Source: Thalassospira sp. HJ | GTDB taxonomy: Bacteria > Pseudomonadota > Alphaproteobacteria > Rhodospirillales > Thalassospiraceae | Reading direction: 5' to 3' | Assembly (NCBI RefSeq): GCF_000948415.1 | Contig: NZ_JYII01000010.1 | Span: forward strand, 620,001-684,000 | DNA: 64,000 bases | Shown: positions 44,443 through 53,454 of the stretch, in pieces | Layout: each line of letters begins with the position of its first letter | Numbering within the stretch: the first letter of the stretch is position 1 | The notes under the pieces: generated by a model | Seen by the model: only the letters and a program-made list of their open reading frames with translations | What the model was told of the DNA's origin: nothing | Database searches by the model: none | Program-made: the position numbers and the translations under genes

Positions 44443-45663
44443 ATGGCCCGTATTGTCATGAAATTTGGCGGCACGTCGGTCGCCGATGTTGATAAAATCA
44501 AGAATGTCGCGCGCCGGGTGAAAACCGAAGTCGATGCCGGCAATCAGGTTGCTGTTGTCGTGTCCGCCATGTCGGGCAAGACCAACGAACTGGTTGGCTG
44601 GGCGCAGGAAGTTTCGCCGATGTATGACGCACGTGAATATGACGTGATCGTATCGTCGGGCGAACAGGTGACTGTCGGTTTGCTTGCGATGGCGCTGCAA
44701 AGCATGGATGTGCCTGCACGTTCCTGGCTTGGCTGGCAGATCCCGATCAAGACCGATGGCGCACATGCCAAGGCCCGCATTCAGGAAATCGATACCACCG
44801 AGCTTGATAAGCGCATGAATGGCGGCGAAGTCGTTTGTGTTGCCGGTTTCCAGGGGATTGCACCCGATAACCGCATCACCACGCTGGGTCGTGGTGGCTC
44901 GGACACGTCGGCGGTGGCTTTGGCTGCGGCACTGAATGCCGATCGTTGCGACATTTATACTGATGTCGAGGGTGTTTACACCACCGATCCGCGCATTGTG
45001 CCCAAGGCGCAGAAGATCGAAAAAATTACCTACGAAGAAATGCTGGAACTGGCTTCGCTTGGTGCGAAGGTTCTGCAAACCCGTTCAGTCGAGATGGCGA
45101 TGAACCATCGCGTTCGGGTGCAGGTCCGCTCCACCTTTAGCGAAGCAGAAGGAACACTTGTTGTAGACGAGGACGAGATCGTGGAACAGGAAGTCGTCAG
45201 CGGAATTGCCTATAGCCGTGATGAAGCCAAGATCACCTTGGTTAAAGTCGCAGACAAACCGGGTATTGCCGCTTCAATCTTCAGCCCGCTGGCTGATGCC
45301 AATATCAATGTCGACATGATCGTGCAGAACGTCTCTGAAGACGGCAAAAGCACCGACATGACCTTTACCGTTCCGCGTGGTGAATTCCAGCGAGCGCTTC
45401 AGGTGATCGAAAAGAACAAAGAGCAGATCGCCTATCAGGAACTGCTCAGCACGTCTGATGTGACCAAGGTGTCCATCATTGGTGTGGGTATGCGTTCCCA
45501 TGTGGGTGTGGCGCGCAAGATGTTCGAAACCCTCGCGGAAAAGGGCATCAACATTCAGGTCATCTCGACCTCGGAAATCAAGGTCAGCGTGCTGATCGCC
45601 GAGGAATATACCGAACTTGCCGTTCGTGCCCTGCACACGGCATACGGTCTGGATGCTGAATAA
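44443..45663 (+). CDS. lysC: aspartate kinase
   Basis: LysC phosphorylates aspartate, the first step to lysine, threonine and methionine. The 406-residue enzyme has the kinase domain (VMKFGGTSVAD, GGSDTSAVALAAAL, DVEGVYTTDPRIV) and two ACT domains at the C-terminus (LVKVADKPGIAASIF and IIGVGMRSHVGVA), so feedback control by lysine or threonine is likely. The gene is monocistronic by appearance, with a large palindromic element downstream. Confidence 0.97.
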   Translation: MARIVMKFGGTSVADVDKIKNVARRVKTEVDAGNQVAVVVSAMSGKTNELVGWAQEVSPMYDAREYDVIVSSGEQVTVGLLAMALQSMDVPARSWLGWQIPIKTDGAHAKARIQEIDTTELDKRMNGGEVVCVAGFQGIAPDNRITTLGRGGSDTSAVALAAALNADRCDIYTDVEGVYTTDPRIVPKAQKIEKITYEEMLELASLGAKVLQTRSVEMAMNHRVRVQVRSTFSEAEGTLVVDEDEIVEQEVVSGIAYSRDEAKITLVKVADKPGIAASIFSPLADANINVDMIVQNVSEDGKSTDMTFTVPRGEFQRALQVIEKNKEQIAYQELLSTSDVTKVSIIGVGMRSHVGVARKMFETLAEKGINIQVISTSEIKVSVLIAEEYTELAVRALHTAYGLDAE

Positions 45664-45729
45664 GTTCAACAGGTTGGCTGACCCTATACGATTAAGCCAC
45701 TGTTAAATTACCTGTAATACTACATAGTA

Positions 45730-45993
45730 GAGCATGTTACCTTAAATGTGCTTCACTTTGTTTGTTTTTGGCGTATCGTCAGGCAAGGCACAGCACGCAG
45801 AGCGATGCGGCGCATCGTTCAAGTGGTGTAACGTAGCCGGACGTCGCCAAAATCAAACCCTTCGGGCCGGGACATTCTTCCGCCCCGCAGCGTCAAGGTT
45901 CTTGAACGTAGCCCCGCTACGCTCTTCGCACCTTTCCTTGCAGGACGGAAGAATGCCTCCGGCAAAGTGGAACAGATTTAAGGTAACATGCTC
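45730..45993. repeat. palindromic element of a second family (264 bp)
   Basis: Outer arms 45730-45760 and 45963-45993 match at 28 of 31 positions, with the outer 18 bases (GAGCATGTTACCTTAAAT) perfect. The first inner arm pairs GTTTGTTTTTGGCG with CGCCAAAATCAAAC (13 of 14); the second pairs CATTCTTCCG with CGGAAGAATG and holds a CGTAG-type hairpin. The size and plan match the other family, but the sequence does not. It lies between lysC and the nitronate monooxygenase gene. Confidence 0.92.
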
Positions 45994-46079
45994 TGGCTGG
46001 AACGATGTGTTTCGGCCTTTGTAATGAAATGGCAGGGAACCACCGGTTCCCTGCGTTTCTGCTTTGGGGTACAGAGAAT

Positions 46080-47108
46080 ATGAGCGATCTGAAAATTGAT
46101 GCCGCACGGGCGCGCCTGGAAAAATTGTGGGCGTCGGGCAAGGAATTCCTTGGAACCGAATACGCCATCATGGCCGGCGCCATGTCCTGGGTTTCAGAGC
46201 GCCATCTTGTTGCGGCGGTGTCCAATGCAGGTGGTTTTGGTGTGATTGCCTGCGGGTCGATGACCCCGGATCTGCTGTCGGCTGAAATCGCTGCCACCAA
46301 GGAAATGACCAGCAAGCCGTTTGGCGTCAATCTGATCACCATGCACCCGCAGCTTGATGAGCTGATTGAAGTTTGCCGCGAACATAGTGTTGGCCATGTG
46401 GTTCTGGCTGGCGGGCTGCCGTCATCGAACTCTATCAAGCAGGCCAAGGAATTTGCCAAGGTCATCTGTTTCGCCCCGGCGCTGGTTCTGGCCAAGAAGC
46501 TGATCCGTTCGGGCGCGGATGCGCTGGTGATCGAAGGTAGCGAAGCCGGTGGCCATATCGGCCCGGTGTCGCTGACGGTTCTGGCACAGGAAATCCTGCC
46601 GAACGTTTCTGACATTCCGGTCTTCTGCGCGGGCGGTATTGGCCGCGGCGAAGCGATCACGGGTTTGCTTGAACAGGGTGCGGCAGGTGTCCAGATCGGC
46701 ACGCGCCTTGTCTGTGCCGAGGAATGCATTGCCCATCCGGACTTCAAAAAGGCCTTTATCCGTGCAAGTGCGCGCGATGCGGTCACCACTGTTCAGCTTG
46801 ATGATCGCTTCCCGGTAATTCCGGTGCGTGCGCTCGCGAACAAGGGCACCGATGAATTCCGTGACACCCAGCGTGCAGTGATTGAAAAATTCCGTGCCGG
46901 TGAGCTCGATCAGGGTGCCGCACAGCTTGAGATCGAGCATTTCTGGGCCGGTGCATTGCGCCGTGCCGTGATCGATGGTGATGTTGAAAGCGGATCGGTT
47001 ATGGCCGGGCAGTCGGTTGGTATGGTAAAGAAAGAACAACCGGTTTCCGAAATCCTCGAAGAGTTGGTCGAACAGGCCGTTCAATCCCTCGTTAAGAGAG
47101 ACAGCTAA
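46080..47108 (+). CDS. nitronate monooxygenase/2-nitropropane dioxygenase-family flavoprotein
   Basis: A 342-residue FMN-dependent TIM-barrel protein. It has AMSWVSERHLVAAVSNAGGFGVIA at the N-terminus, and the flavin-binding GSEAGGHIG, IPVFCAGGIGRGEAI and GAAGVQIGTRL motifs that it shares with FabK and Nmo. The natural substrate is unclear; nitronates, alkyl nitro compounds or an enoyl reductase role are possible. The ATG at 46080 is preferred to an in-frame start 25 codons upstream. It precedes ptsP by 5 bases and may be cotranscribed with it. Confidence 0.88.
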   Translation: MSDLKIDAARARLEKLWASGKEFLGTEYAIMAGAMSWVSERHLVAAVSNAGGFGVIACGSMTPDLLSAEIAATKEMTSKPFGVNLITMHPQLDELIEVCREHSVGHVVLAGGLPSSNSIKQAKEFAKVICFAPALVLAKKLIRSGADALVIEGSEAGGHIGPVSLTVLAQEILPNVSDIPVFCAGGIGRGEAITGLLEQGAAGVQIGTRLVCAEECIAHPDFKKAFIRASARDAVTTVQLDDRFPVIPVRALANKGTDEFRDTQRAVIEKFRAGELDQGAAQLEIEHFWAGALRRAVIDGDVESGSVMAGQSVGMVKKEQPVSEILEELVEQAVQSLVKRDS

Positions 47109-47113
47109 GTCAA

Positions 47114-49396
47114 ATGAGCATTCCGTCCGCCGCAGTCTCTGGCCCGCGACGCCTTTTAAAGCGTGTGCGTGACGTCATGGCTGGTCCGGGGACTGCCGAA
47201 GAACGCCTCGGACAGATCGTGACCATCATTGCCGCCGACATGGTGGCAGAGGTGTGCTCTGTCTATGTCATGCGTGCGGGCGAAGTGCTTGAGCTGTTTG
47301 CGACCTGTGGTCTGTCCAAAGAGGCGGTTCACTTGACCCGCCTGCGGGTGGGCGAGGGGATTGTCGGTTTTGTTGCCGCACATGCGCGGCCACTGAACCT
47401 CAAGGATGCGCAAAGCCACCCGAACTTTGCCTATCGTCCGGAAACCGGCGAGGAAATCTATCATTCCATGATCGGTGTGCCGATCCTGCGCGGTGGCCGT
47501 ATTATCGGCGTTCTTGCCGTGCAGAACCGGACCGAACGCCTGTATTCCGAAGACGAGCAGGAAGCGCTTGAAAACGTCGCCATGGTGCTGGCCGAAATGG
47601 TCGCCGCCGGAGAACTTGTCAGCCGCGAGGAACTGATCCCGGCTGACGGGATTGCACTATTGCCGCTGCGTCTTGGTGGTGCACGTCTGGCACCGGGGAT
47701 TGGCAAGGGTATTGCCGTTCTGCATGAGCCGCGCATCGTCATTGACCGCATGGTGTCTGACGATCCGGAAGAAGAGCTTACGCGTCTGCGCGAAGCCATG
47801 CATGGTCTTCAGAACCATCTTGATAAGATGCTCGAAGCCGTTTCGGGCATTGATGGCATGGACGAGGGCGATGATCCGGGCGATATCCTTGAAGCCTATC
47901 GGATGATTGCCCAGGATACCGGTTGGCTCAACCGCATTACTGAAGCGGTGCATACAGGGCTTACGGCCGAGGCCGCCGTTCAAAAGGTGCATGACGATAC
48001 CCGTGCCCGCATGGCGCAGGTGACGGATCCTTATTTGCGCGAACGTTTGCACGATCTTGAAGATCTGGCCAACCGGTTGTTGCAGCACCTTTCCGGGCAG
48101 TATCAGTCGCCGGCTTTCGGTGATTTGCCAGATGACATCATTCTGGTGGCGCGCAATATCGGTCCGGCAGAACTTCTGGATTATGACCATACCCGCCTGC
48201 GTGGTCTGGCGCTTGAGGAAGGATCGCACACTTCGCACGTGGCGATTGTGGCGCGCGCGCTTGATATTCCGGTGCTGGGCGGGGTCAAGGGCGTCCTTGA
48301 TAAGGTCGAGGGCGGTGACCCGCTGATTGTCGATTCAGATAACAGTCAGCTTTTTGTTCGCCCGAGTGAGGACGTTCGTGCTGTGATTGATGGCGCGCTG
48401 TGTGCCCGGGCAGAGCGAAAAGCACTTTATGCCCAGATGCGTGACCTGCCGGCGAAAACCACTGATGGGGCAGAGATTTCGCTGAATGTGAATGCCGGGC
48501 TTTTGATTGATGTGCCGCATGTGATTGAAAGCGGTGCTGACGGCATTGGCCTGTACCGGACGGAAATTCCGTTCATGGTGCGATCCGCCATGCCCGATAT
48601 CACCGATCAGACGCGCCTGTATGATCGCATTTTCGAACAGGCCGAAGGCCGGCCGGTTGTCTTCCGAACCCTTGATGTGGGCGGCGACAAATTGCTGCCC
48701 TATTGGGAAGATATGACAGAAGAGAACCCGGCGATGGGCTGGCGGTCTATCCGTATTACTCTCGATCGCCCAGCGGTGCTGGTCCATCAGCTGCGTGCGC
48801 TGATCCGTGCAGGGCATGACCGCGATCTTTATGTCATGTTCCCGATGATCGCCGAGGTGGCCGAGTTTGACATGGCCAAGGCGGTTCTGGATGAACAGCT
48901 CAAGCGTGAAGCTGCGCGTGGTTTTGTGCCGCGCAAGGTTGAAGTCGGGGCGATGCTTGAAGTTCCTGCCCTGATCTGGCAGGCACCGGCCTTGCTCGAG
49001 CGGGTTGATTTTCTGTCGGTCGGTACCAATGATCTGTTGCAGTTCATGTTTGCTGCTGACCGTGGAAATCCGCGAATTGAAGGTCGATATGATACGTTGT
49101 CACCAAGCGTATTTGCATTTATGCGCCAATTGGTGACATTGTGTGATCAGCGGAACGTCCGCCTGACCATTTGTGGTGAAATGGCGGGGCGTCCGCTCGA
49201 AGCGATGGCCCTCATCGGCTTGGGTATCAAGCGTTTGTCGATGGCACCTGCCTCTGTCGGTCCTGTGAAGGAAATGGTCAGAAGCATGTGCAAGTCCGAA
49301 GTCGAACGCTATATCCTGACCGTGATGGATAACCCAACCAGATCTTTGCGATCGCGTCTTAAGGCTTTCGCAATAGATCACGGTGTAAAACTTTAA
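47114..49396 (+). CDS. ptsP: phosphoenolpyruvate-protein phosphotransferase of the nitrogen PTS (EI-Ntr)
   Basis: PtsP passes phosphate from PEP to NPr in the regulatory nitrogen PTS. The 760 residues comprise an N-terminal GAF domain (about 20-165), the EI HPr-binding and phosphohistidine domain with the active H375 in GSHTSHVAIVAR, and the PEP-binding barrel with GLYRTEIPFM and the late CGEMAG site. GAF marks it as the Ntr type rather than sugar-transport EI. In this class ptsP commonly follows lysC, and it does so here after one gene. Confidence 0.96.
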   Translation: MSIPSAAVSGPRRLLKRVRDVMAGPGTAEERLGQIVTIIAADMVAEVCSVYVMRAGEVLELFATCGLSKEAVHLTRLRVGEGIVGFVAAHARPLNLKDAQSHPNFAYRPETGEEIYHSMIGVPILRGGRIIGVLAVQNRTERLYSEDEQEALENVAMVLAEMVAAGELVSREELIPADGIALLPLRLGGARLAPGIGKGIAVLHEPRIVIDRMVSDDPEEELTRLREAMHGLQNHLDKMLEAVSGIDGMDEGDDPGDILEAYRMIAQDTGWLNRITEAVHTGLTAEAAVQKVHDDTRARMAQVTDPYLRERLHDLEDLANRLLQHLSGQYQSPAFGDLPDDIILVARNIGPAELLDYDHTRLRGLALEEGSHTSHVAIVARALDIPVLGGVKGVLDKVEGGDPLIVDSDNSQLFVRPSEDVRAVIDGALCARAERKALYAQMRDLPAKTTDGAEISLNVNAGLLIDVPHVIESGADGIGLYRTEIPFMVRSAMPDITDQTRLYDRIFEQAEGRPVVFRTLDVGGDKLLPYWEDMTEENPAMGWRSIRITLDRPAVLVHQLRALIRAGHDRDLYVMFPMIAEVAEFDMAKAVLDEQLKREAARGFVPRKVEVGAMLEVPALIWQAPALLERVDFLSVGTNDLLQFMFAADRGNPRIEGRYDTLSPSVFAFMRQLVTLCDQRNVRLTICGEMAGRPLEAMALIGLGIKRLSMAPASVGPVKEMVRSMCKSEVERYILTVMDNPTRSLRSRLKAFAIDHGVKL

Positions 49397-49462
49397 AAAC
49401 AATCGCTTTTGGTGGGGATATCTGCTAGTTTTATTGCTAGATCGTAACGTGGGGGTGCGGAG

Positions 49463-50773
49463 TTGGCGATCAAAAAGCGAAAGGAAGATCATTTGGACGA
49501 CGAGACCCGTGGGCGCCTTCGTTTCAGGCCTTTGTCCGGGGATGAACCGTCAAATGATGTTGTGATGGACGAAGATAATAGCCAGATCGGTGGCTACACC
49601 GAAGTCGGGAGCCTGCTTAAGGCCACCCGTAATGGTTTGGGGCAATCCGTCGAAGACGTTTGCCGCATGCTTCGTATTCGTAAAATTTACATCGAAGCCA
49701 TTGAAAGCAGCGACTATTCGGTTCTTCCGAACGGTCCCTATGGTCTTGGCTTCGTAAAGGCGTATGCCGAACATCTCGGACTGGATGGCGCGGAAATCGC
49801 GCGCCGCTTCCGTGAAGAAAGCAATGCGCCTGCTGTACGCAGTGAATTGTCCTTCCCGAAACCGGTTCAGGAAAGCCGTGTGCCGGGTGGTGCTGTTCTG
49901 CTGATTGCGGTCATGCTGGGTCTTGGTGCCTATGGTGGTTGGTATTACCTGTCCAGCCAGGGCAAAACCATTGCCGATCTGGTCGACCCGTTGCCAGAAC
50001 GTCTGGCAAGCTATTCGACCCCGGCAACCGAAGAAGCCGAACCGCGCAATCTTGAAAATGCTGCTGACGCACAGGCTGCCGAGGCCGAGGTCGCAACACC
50101 TGCACCGGTGATTGCCGATCCGGAGCCATCTGTTGCCAGCGCGCCGGAAAGTGTTACCGAGACTGAAACGCCGGTTGAAGAGCCGACCGTTGCCGAAGCA
50201 CCGGCAACTGAGCCGACTTCTTCCGAACCGGTTGCCGAAGTCGCAGAAGCGACTGAAGAACCGGCAGAAGCTCCGGTGGTTAGTGAAGAACCTGTAGACG
50301 CAGTACCGACCCCGGAACCGGAAACGGTTGTCGAGGAAGTTGCTGAGCAGCCTGCGTCTGAGCCGGTACCGGCTGCCGAAGTGGCCGAAGCTCCGGTTGA
50401 GGAACCAGCTGCACCCGCGGCCGAAGTTGCATCGGTACCGGCTGCACCGGAAGTCGATGATGCCGGTGGTGCGCGCGTCTTTGGTGCGGTCAATGTTGAT
50501 AGCCGTGTGACCATTTCGGCGGTTGAAACCAGCTGGGTTCGTATCCGTGAGGCAGATGGCAATGTGCTGCTGACCCGCATGCTGACGGCTGGGGATACCT
50601 ACATGGTTCCGAATCGTGATGGTTTGAAACTTGAAGTCGGGAATGCCGGTGCGCTGACCTATAGCATTGATGGTGCAGAAGCCCAGCCGGTTGGCGAATA
50701 TGGCGCGGTGATTTCGGACTTCTCGCTTGATGTCAGCGATCTGACCCAGACCGAAGAGCCGAGCGTTCAATAG
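49463..50773 (+). CDS. RodZ-like protein: HTH, membrane segment, acidic linker and DUF4115 domain
   Basis: A protein of up to 436 residues. Residues about 45-110 form an HTH of the RodZ type (GSLLKATRNGLGQSVEDVC), with a membrane segment at about 143-165. A repetitive linker of about 170 residues rich in E, P, A and V follows, then a C-terminal DUF4115 domain (VRIREADGNVLL, then NRDGLKLEVGNAGAL). This is the RodZ layout, a partner of MreB in shape control. The start is uncertain: TTG 49463, or TTG 49493 with AAGGAAG well placed. Confidence 0.88.
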   Translation: MAIKKRKEDHLDDETRGRLRFRPLSGDEPSNDVVMDEDNSQIGGYTEVGSLLKATRNGLGQSVEDVCRMLRIRKIYIEAIESSDYSVLPNGPYGLGFVKAYAEHLGLDGAEIARRFREESNAPAVRSELSFPKPVQESRVPGGAVLLIAVMLGLGAYGGWYYLSSQGKTIADLVDPLPERLASYSTPATEEAEPRNLENAADAQAAEAEVATPAPVIADPEPSVASAPESVTETETPVEEPTVAEAPATEPTSSEPVAEVAEATEEPAEAPVVSEEPVDAVPTPEPETVVEEVAEQPASEPVPAAEVAEAPVEEPAAPAAEVASVPAAPEVDDAGGARVFGAVNVDSRVTISAVETSWVRIREADGNVLLTRMLTAGDTYMVPNRDGLKLEVGNAGALTYSIDGAEAQPVGEYGAVISDFSLDVSDLTQTEEPSVQ

Positions 50774-50814
50774 GTTGCAGCAACGCCATCTGGCGATAAA
50801 ACAGACAAAATGCG

Positions 50815-50843
50815 AAAGGCGATCCGAACGGGTCGCCTTTTTT
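50815..50843 (+). terminator. intrinsic terminator of the rodZ-like gene
   Basis: AAAGGCGA pairs with TCGCCTTT and is followed by a T-run of six. Confidence 0.85.
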
Positions 50844-50952
50844 CGTGACAGCTATGCGAAATCTGGCGGAAAATCTGTTAGCCAACGGTTTCTAATCCGC
50901 GTTTGATAAGCTATATACTCCCCAAGACATTTTGAACATTTTGGAACCGGAA

Positions 50953-52077
50953 ATGAGCGTCCGCCCATATCGCGATATTGAACGCCGCCAAAGCCGCAAA
51001 ATCCGTGTCGGTGATGTGGAAGTCGGCGGGGATGCACCGATCTCGGTGCAGTCGATGACCAACACCCTGACCACCGATGTGAACGCGACTGTTGCGCAGA
51101 TCCATCGCCTGGAAGAAGCCGGTGCGGATATCGTTCGTGTGTCCTGCCCGGATCAGGAATCAACGGCAGCCCTGAAAGACATCATCAAGCAGGTGCATGT
51201 CCCGATCGTTGCTGACATCCATTTCCATTACAAACGCGCGATCGAGGCCGCCGAAGCCGGTGCCGCCTGCTTGCGCATCAACCCGGGCAATATCGGCTCG
51301 ACCGAACGTGTGCGCGAAGTTGTCAAGGCGGCCAAGGATCATGGCTGTTCCATGCGTATCGGTGTGAATGCCGGGTCGCTTGAAAAGGAACTTTTGGAAC
51401 GTTACGGCGAACCATGCCCGGAAGCGATGGTCGAAAGTGCGCTTAACCACGCCAAAATTCTTGAAGATCAGGACTTCCGCGAGTTCAAGATTTCGGTCAA
51501 GGCATCGGACGTGTTCCTTGCGGTTGCGGCCTATTATGGCCTGGCCGAAGCGTGCGACTATCCGCTGCATCTTGGCATTACCGAGGCTGGTGGCCTTCGC
51601 GGTGGTACGGTGAAATCATCGATTGGCATGGGCAACCTTCTTTGGGCCGGGATCGGGGATACGCTTCGCGTGTCGCTTTCGGCCGACCCGGTTGAGGAAA
51701 TCCATGTCGGGTTCGATATCCTGAAATCACTTGGTCTTCGTACCCGTGGCGTTCAGATCATTTCCTGCCCGTCCTGCGCACGTCAGGGCTTTAACGTGGT
51801 TGAAACCGTGGCCGCCCTCGAACAGCGTTTGGCGCACATTTCGACCCCGATTTCGCTGTCGATCATTGGCTGTATCGTCAATGGTCCGGGCGAGGCGCGT
51901 GAAACCGATATCGGGCTTACCGGTGGCGGTGGCGGGAACCACAAGATGTATATTTCCGGGCGTCCGGATCACAATATCAGTACGGAAAAGATGGTCGACC
52001 ATATCGTCGAACTGGTCGAAGAACGTGCTGCCAAAATCGAAGCCGAAGAAGCCGCGAAGAAAACCGCAGCGGAATAG
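50953..52077 (+). CDS. ispG: (E)-4-hydroxy-3-methylbut-2-enyl-diphosphate synthase
   Basis: IspG is a 4Fe-4S enzyme of the MEP isoprenoid pathway. The 374-residue protein has the TIM-barrel start ([21 protein letters not shown]) and the cluster cysteines C272, C275 (CPSC) and C307 ([10 protein letters not shown]), with the catalytic glutamate just after the last one. ATG 50953 follows GGAACCGGAA. The charged [14 protein letters not shown] tail is a lineage-specific end. The RodZ-like gene precedes it and hisS follows, a common alphaproteobacterial order. Confidence 0.97.
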   Translation: MSVRPYRDIERRQSRKIRVGDVEVGGDAPISVQSMTNTLTTDVNATVAQIHRLEEAGADIVRVSCPDQESTAALKDIIKQVHVPIVADIHFHYKRAIEAAEAGAACLRINPGNIGSTERVREVVKAAKDHGCSMRIGVNAGSLEKELLERYGEPCPEAMVESALNHAKILEDQDFREFKISVKASDVFLAVAAYYGLAEACDYPLHLGITEAGGLRGGTVKSSIGMGNLLWAGIGDTLRVSLSADPVEEIHVGFDILKSLGLRTRGVQIISCPSCARQGFNVVETVAALEQRLAHISTPISLSIIGCIVNGPGEARETDIGLTGGGGGNHKMYISGRPDHNISTEKMVDHIVELVEERAAKIEAEEAAKKTAAE

Positions 52078-52100
52078 CTAGGCAGTATTGACTAAATTTG

Positions 52101-52130
52101 GCTTTCCGCCACACCGGCGGAAAGCTATTT
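52101..52130 (+). terminator. hairpin terminator after ispG
   Basis: GCTTTCCGCC and GGCGGAAAGC form a perfect 10-base stem with loop ACACC, followed by TATTTTC. The T-run is imperfect, so it may be leaky. Confidence 0.7.
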
Positions 52131-52205
52131 TCATGTTCGCATGTGTTTGCGCTCATTGATATTTTGCGCAAATATCTGGAATTCAAGTTAGATCGGAGAC
52201 CCAAA

Positions 52206-53447
52206 GTGGCATCGCTTCAACCCGTCCGTGGCACGCACGACCTTCTGCCGGAACAGAACCGTCTGCAGGATTACATCGCGAATACCGCACGCGAAATCGG
52301 CGAGTTGTATGGCTACCATCGCATGACCACGCCGATCTTCGAATTTACCGAGGTCTTTGCCCGTACCCTTGGCGATACGTCCGATGTCGTGACCAAGGAA
52401 ATGTACACCTTTGAAGATCGCGGCGGCGAACAGGTGACGCTTCGTCCCGAAGGGACGGCTGGTATCGCACGTGCCTATATTTCAAACGGCATGCAGCAGA
52501 TGTCCCCGGTCAAGGTCAGCTATTACGGCCCGATGTTCCGCTATGAACGCCCGCAAAAAGGCCGTCAGCGTCAGTTCCACCAGATCGGTGCCGAGCTGCT
52601 TGGCGTTGAGCAGGTTGCAGGCGACATCGAGATGATCGGTTACGGCGCACATATCCTTAAAGCCTTTGGTCTTTGGGACAGCATCACGCTGGAGCTGAAC
52701 ACCCTTGGTGATCCGGAAAGCCGTGCGGCATACCGCGATGTGCTGGTCGATTATTTCAAGGGGCATTTCGACAAGTTGTCGGAAGACAGTCGTGCGCGTC
52801 TTGAAAAGAACCCGCTGCGTATCCTTGATTCCAAGGATGAAGGGGATCGTGAACTGGTGGCCAACGCGCCGCTGTTTGCCGAATACCTGAATGCGCATTC
52901 TCAGGAATTCTTCAAGGGCCTGACCGAAGGCCTTGGTGATATCGGCATCAATTACGAACTGAACCCGCGTCTGGTGCGGGGGCTGGATTACTACTGCCAC
53001 ACCTGCTTTGAATTCACCACCAACACCCTTGGTGCGCAGGGCACGGTTATGGCGGGTGGCCGCTATGACGGGCTGATTTCGACCATGGGTGGTCCGCAGA
53101 CCGCCGGTGTTGGATGGGCGGCTGGTGTTGAACGCCTGGCGCTGATGGTTGGCGAAGCCCCGGCGGGTGCACGCCCGGTGGCGCTGATCCCGATGGGCGA
53201 TGCGGCCGAAGCAAAATGCCGCACCCTTGCCCAGACGCTGCGCGAAGGTGGTGTTGCGGTCGAGCTCGGCTATTCCGGCAACATGAAGAAGCGCATGAAG
53301 CGTGCTGACAAGGCCAAAGCCAAACTGGCGGTGATCCTTGGTGATGATGAACTTGCCAATGGTGTCGCCCAGTTGCGCGATCTTGATAGCGGCGAGCAGC
53401 AGGAAGTCGCCCTTGATCAGCTGGCTGATGTGATCGGCAAGAAGTGA
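52206..53447 (+). CDS. hisS: histidyl-tRNA synthetase
   Basis: A class II synthetase, 413 residues. Motif I begins with GTHDLLPEQ, motif II is GPMFRYERPQKGRQRQFHQIG, and the histidine-binding signatures are LVRGLDYYCHTCFE and GGRYDGL. The start is a GTG after GGAG; a longer reading of 36 codons has no ribosome site and overlaps the ispG terminator. The gap to hemA is 7 bases, so the two are likely cotranscribed. Confidence 0.97.
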   Translation: MASLQPVRGTHDLLPEQNRLQDYIANTAREIGELYGYHRMTTPIFEFTEVFARTLGDTSDVVTKEMYTFEDRGGEQVTLRPEGTAGIARAYISNGMQQMSPVKVSYYGPMFRYERPQKGRQRQFHQIGAELLGVEQVAGDIEMIGYGAHILKAFGLWDSITLELNTLGDPESRAAYRDVLVDYFKGHFDKLSEDSRARLEKNPLRILDSKDEGDRELVANAPLFAEYLNAHSQEFFKGLTEGLGDIGINYELNPRLVRGLDYYCHTCFEFTTNTLGAQGTVMAGGRYDGLISTMGGPQTAGVGWAAGVERLALMVGEAPAGARPVALIPMGDAAEAKCRTLAQTLREGGVAVELGYSGNMKKRMKRADKAKAKLAVILGDDELANGVAQLRDLDSGEQQEVALDQLADVIGKK

Positions 53448-53454
53448 GAATGGT

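Noticed and set aside
49550-50770. A 406-codon open frame on the minus strand
   Set aside because: It is antisense to the RodZ-like gene and reflects the repetitive linker.
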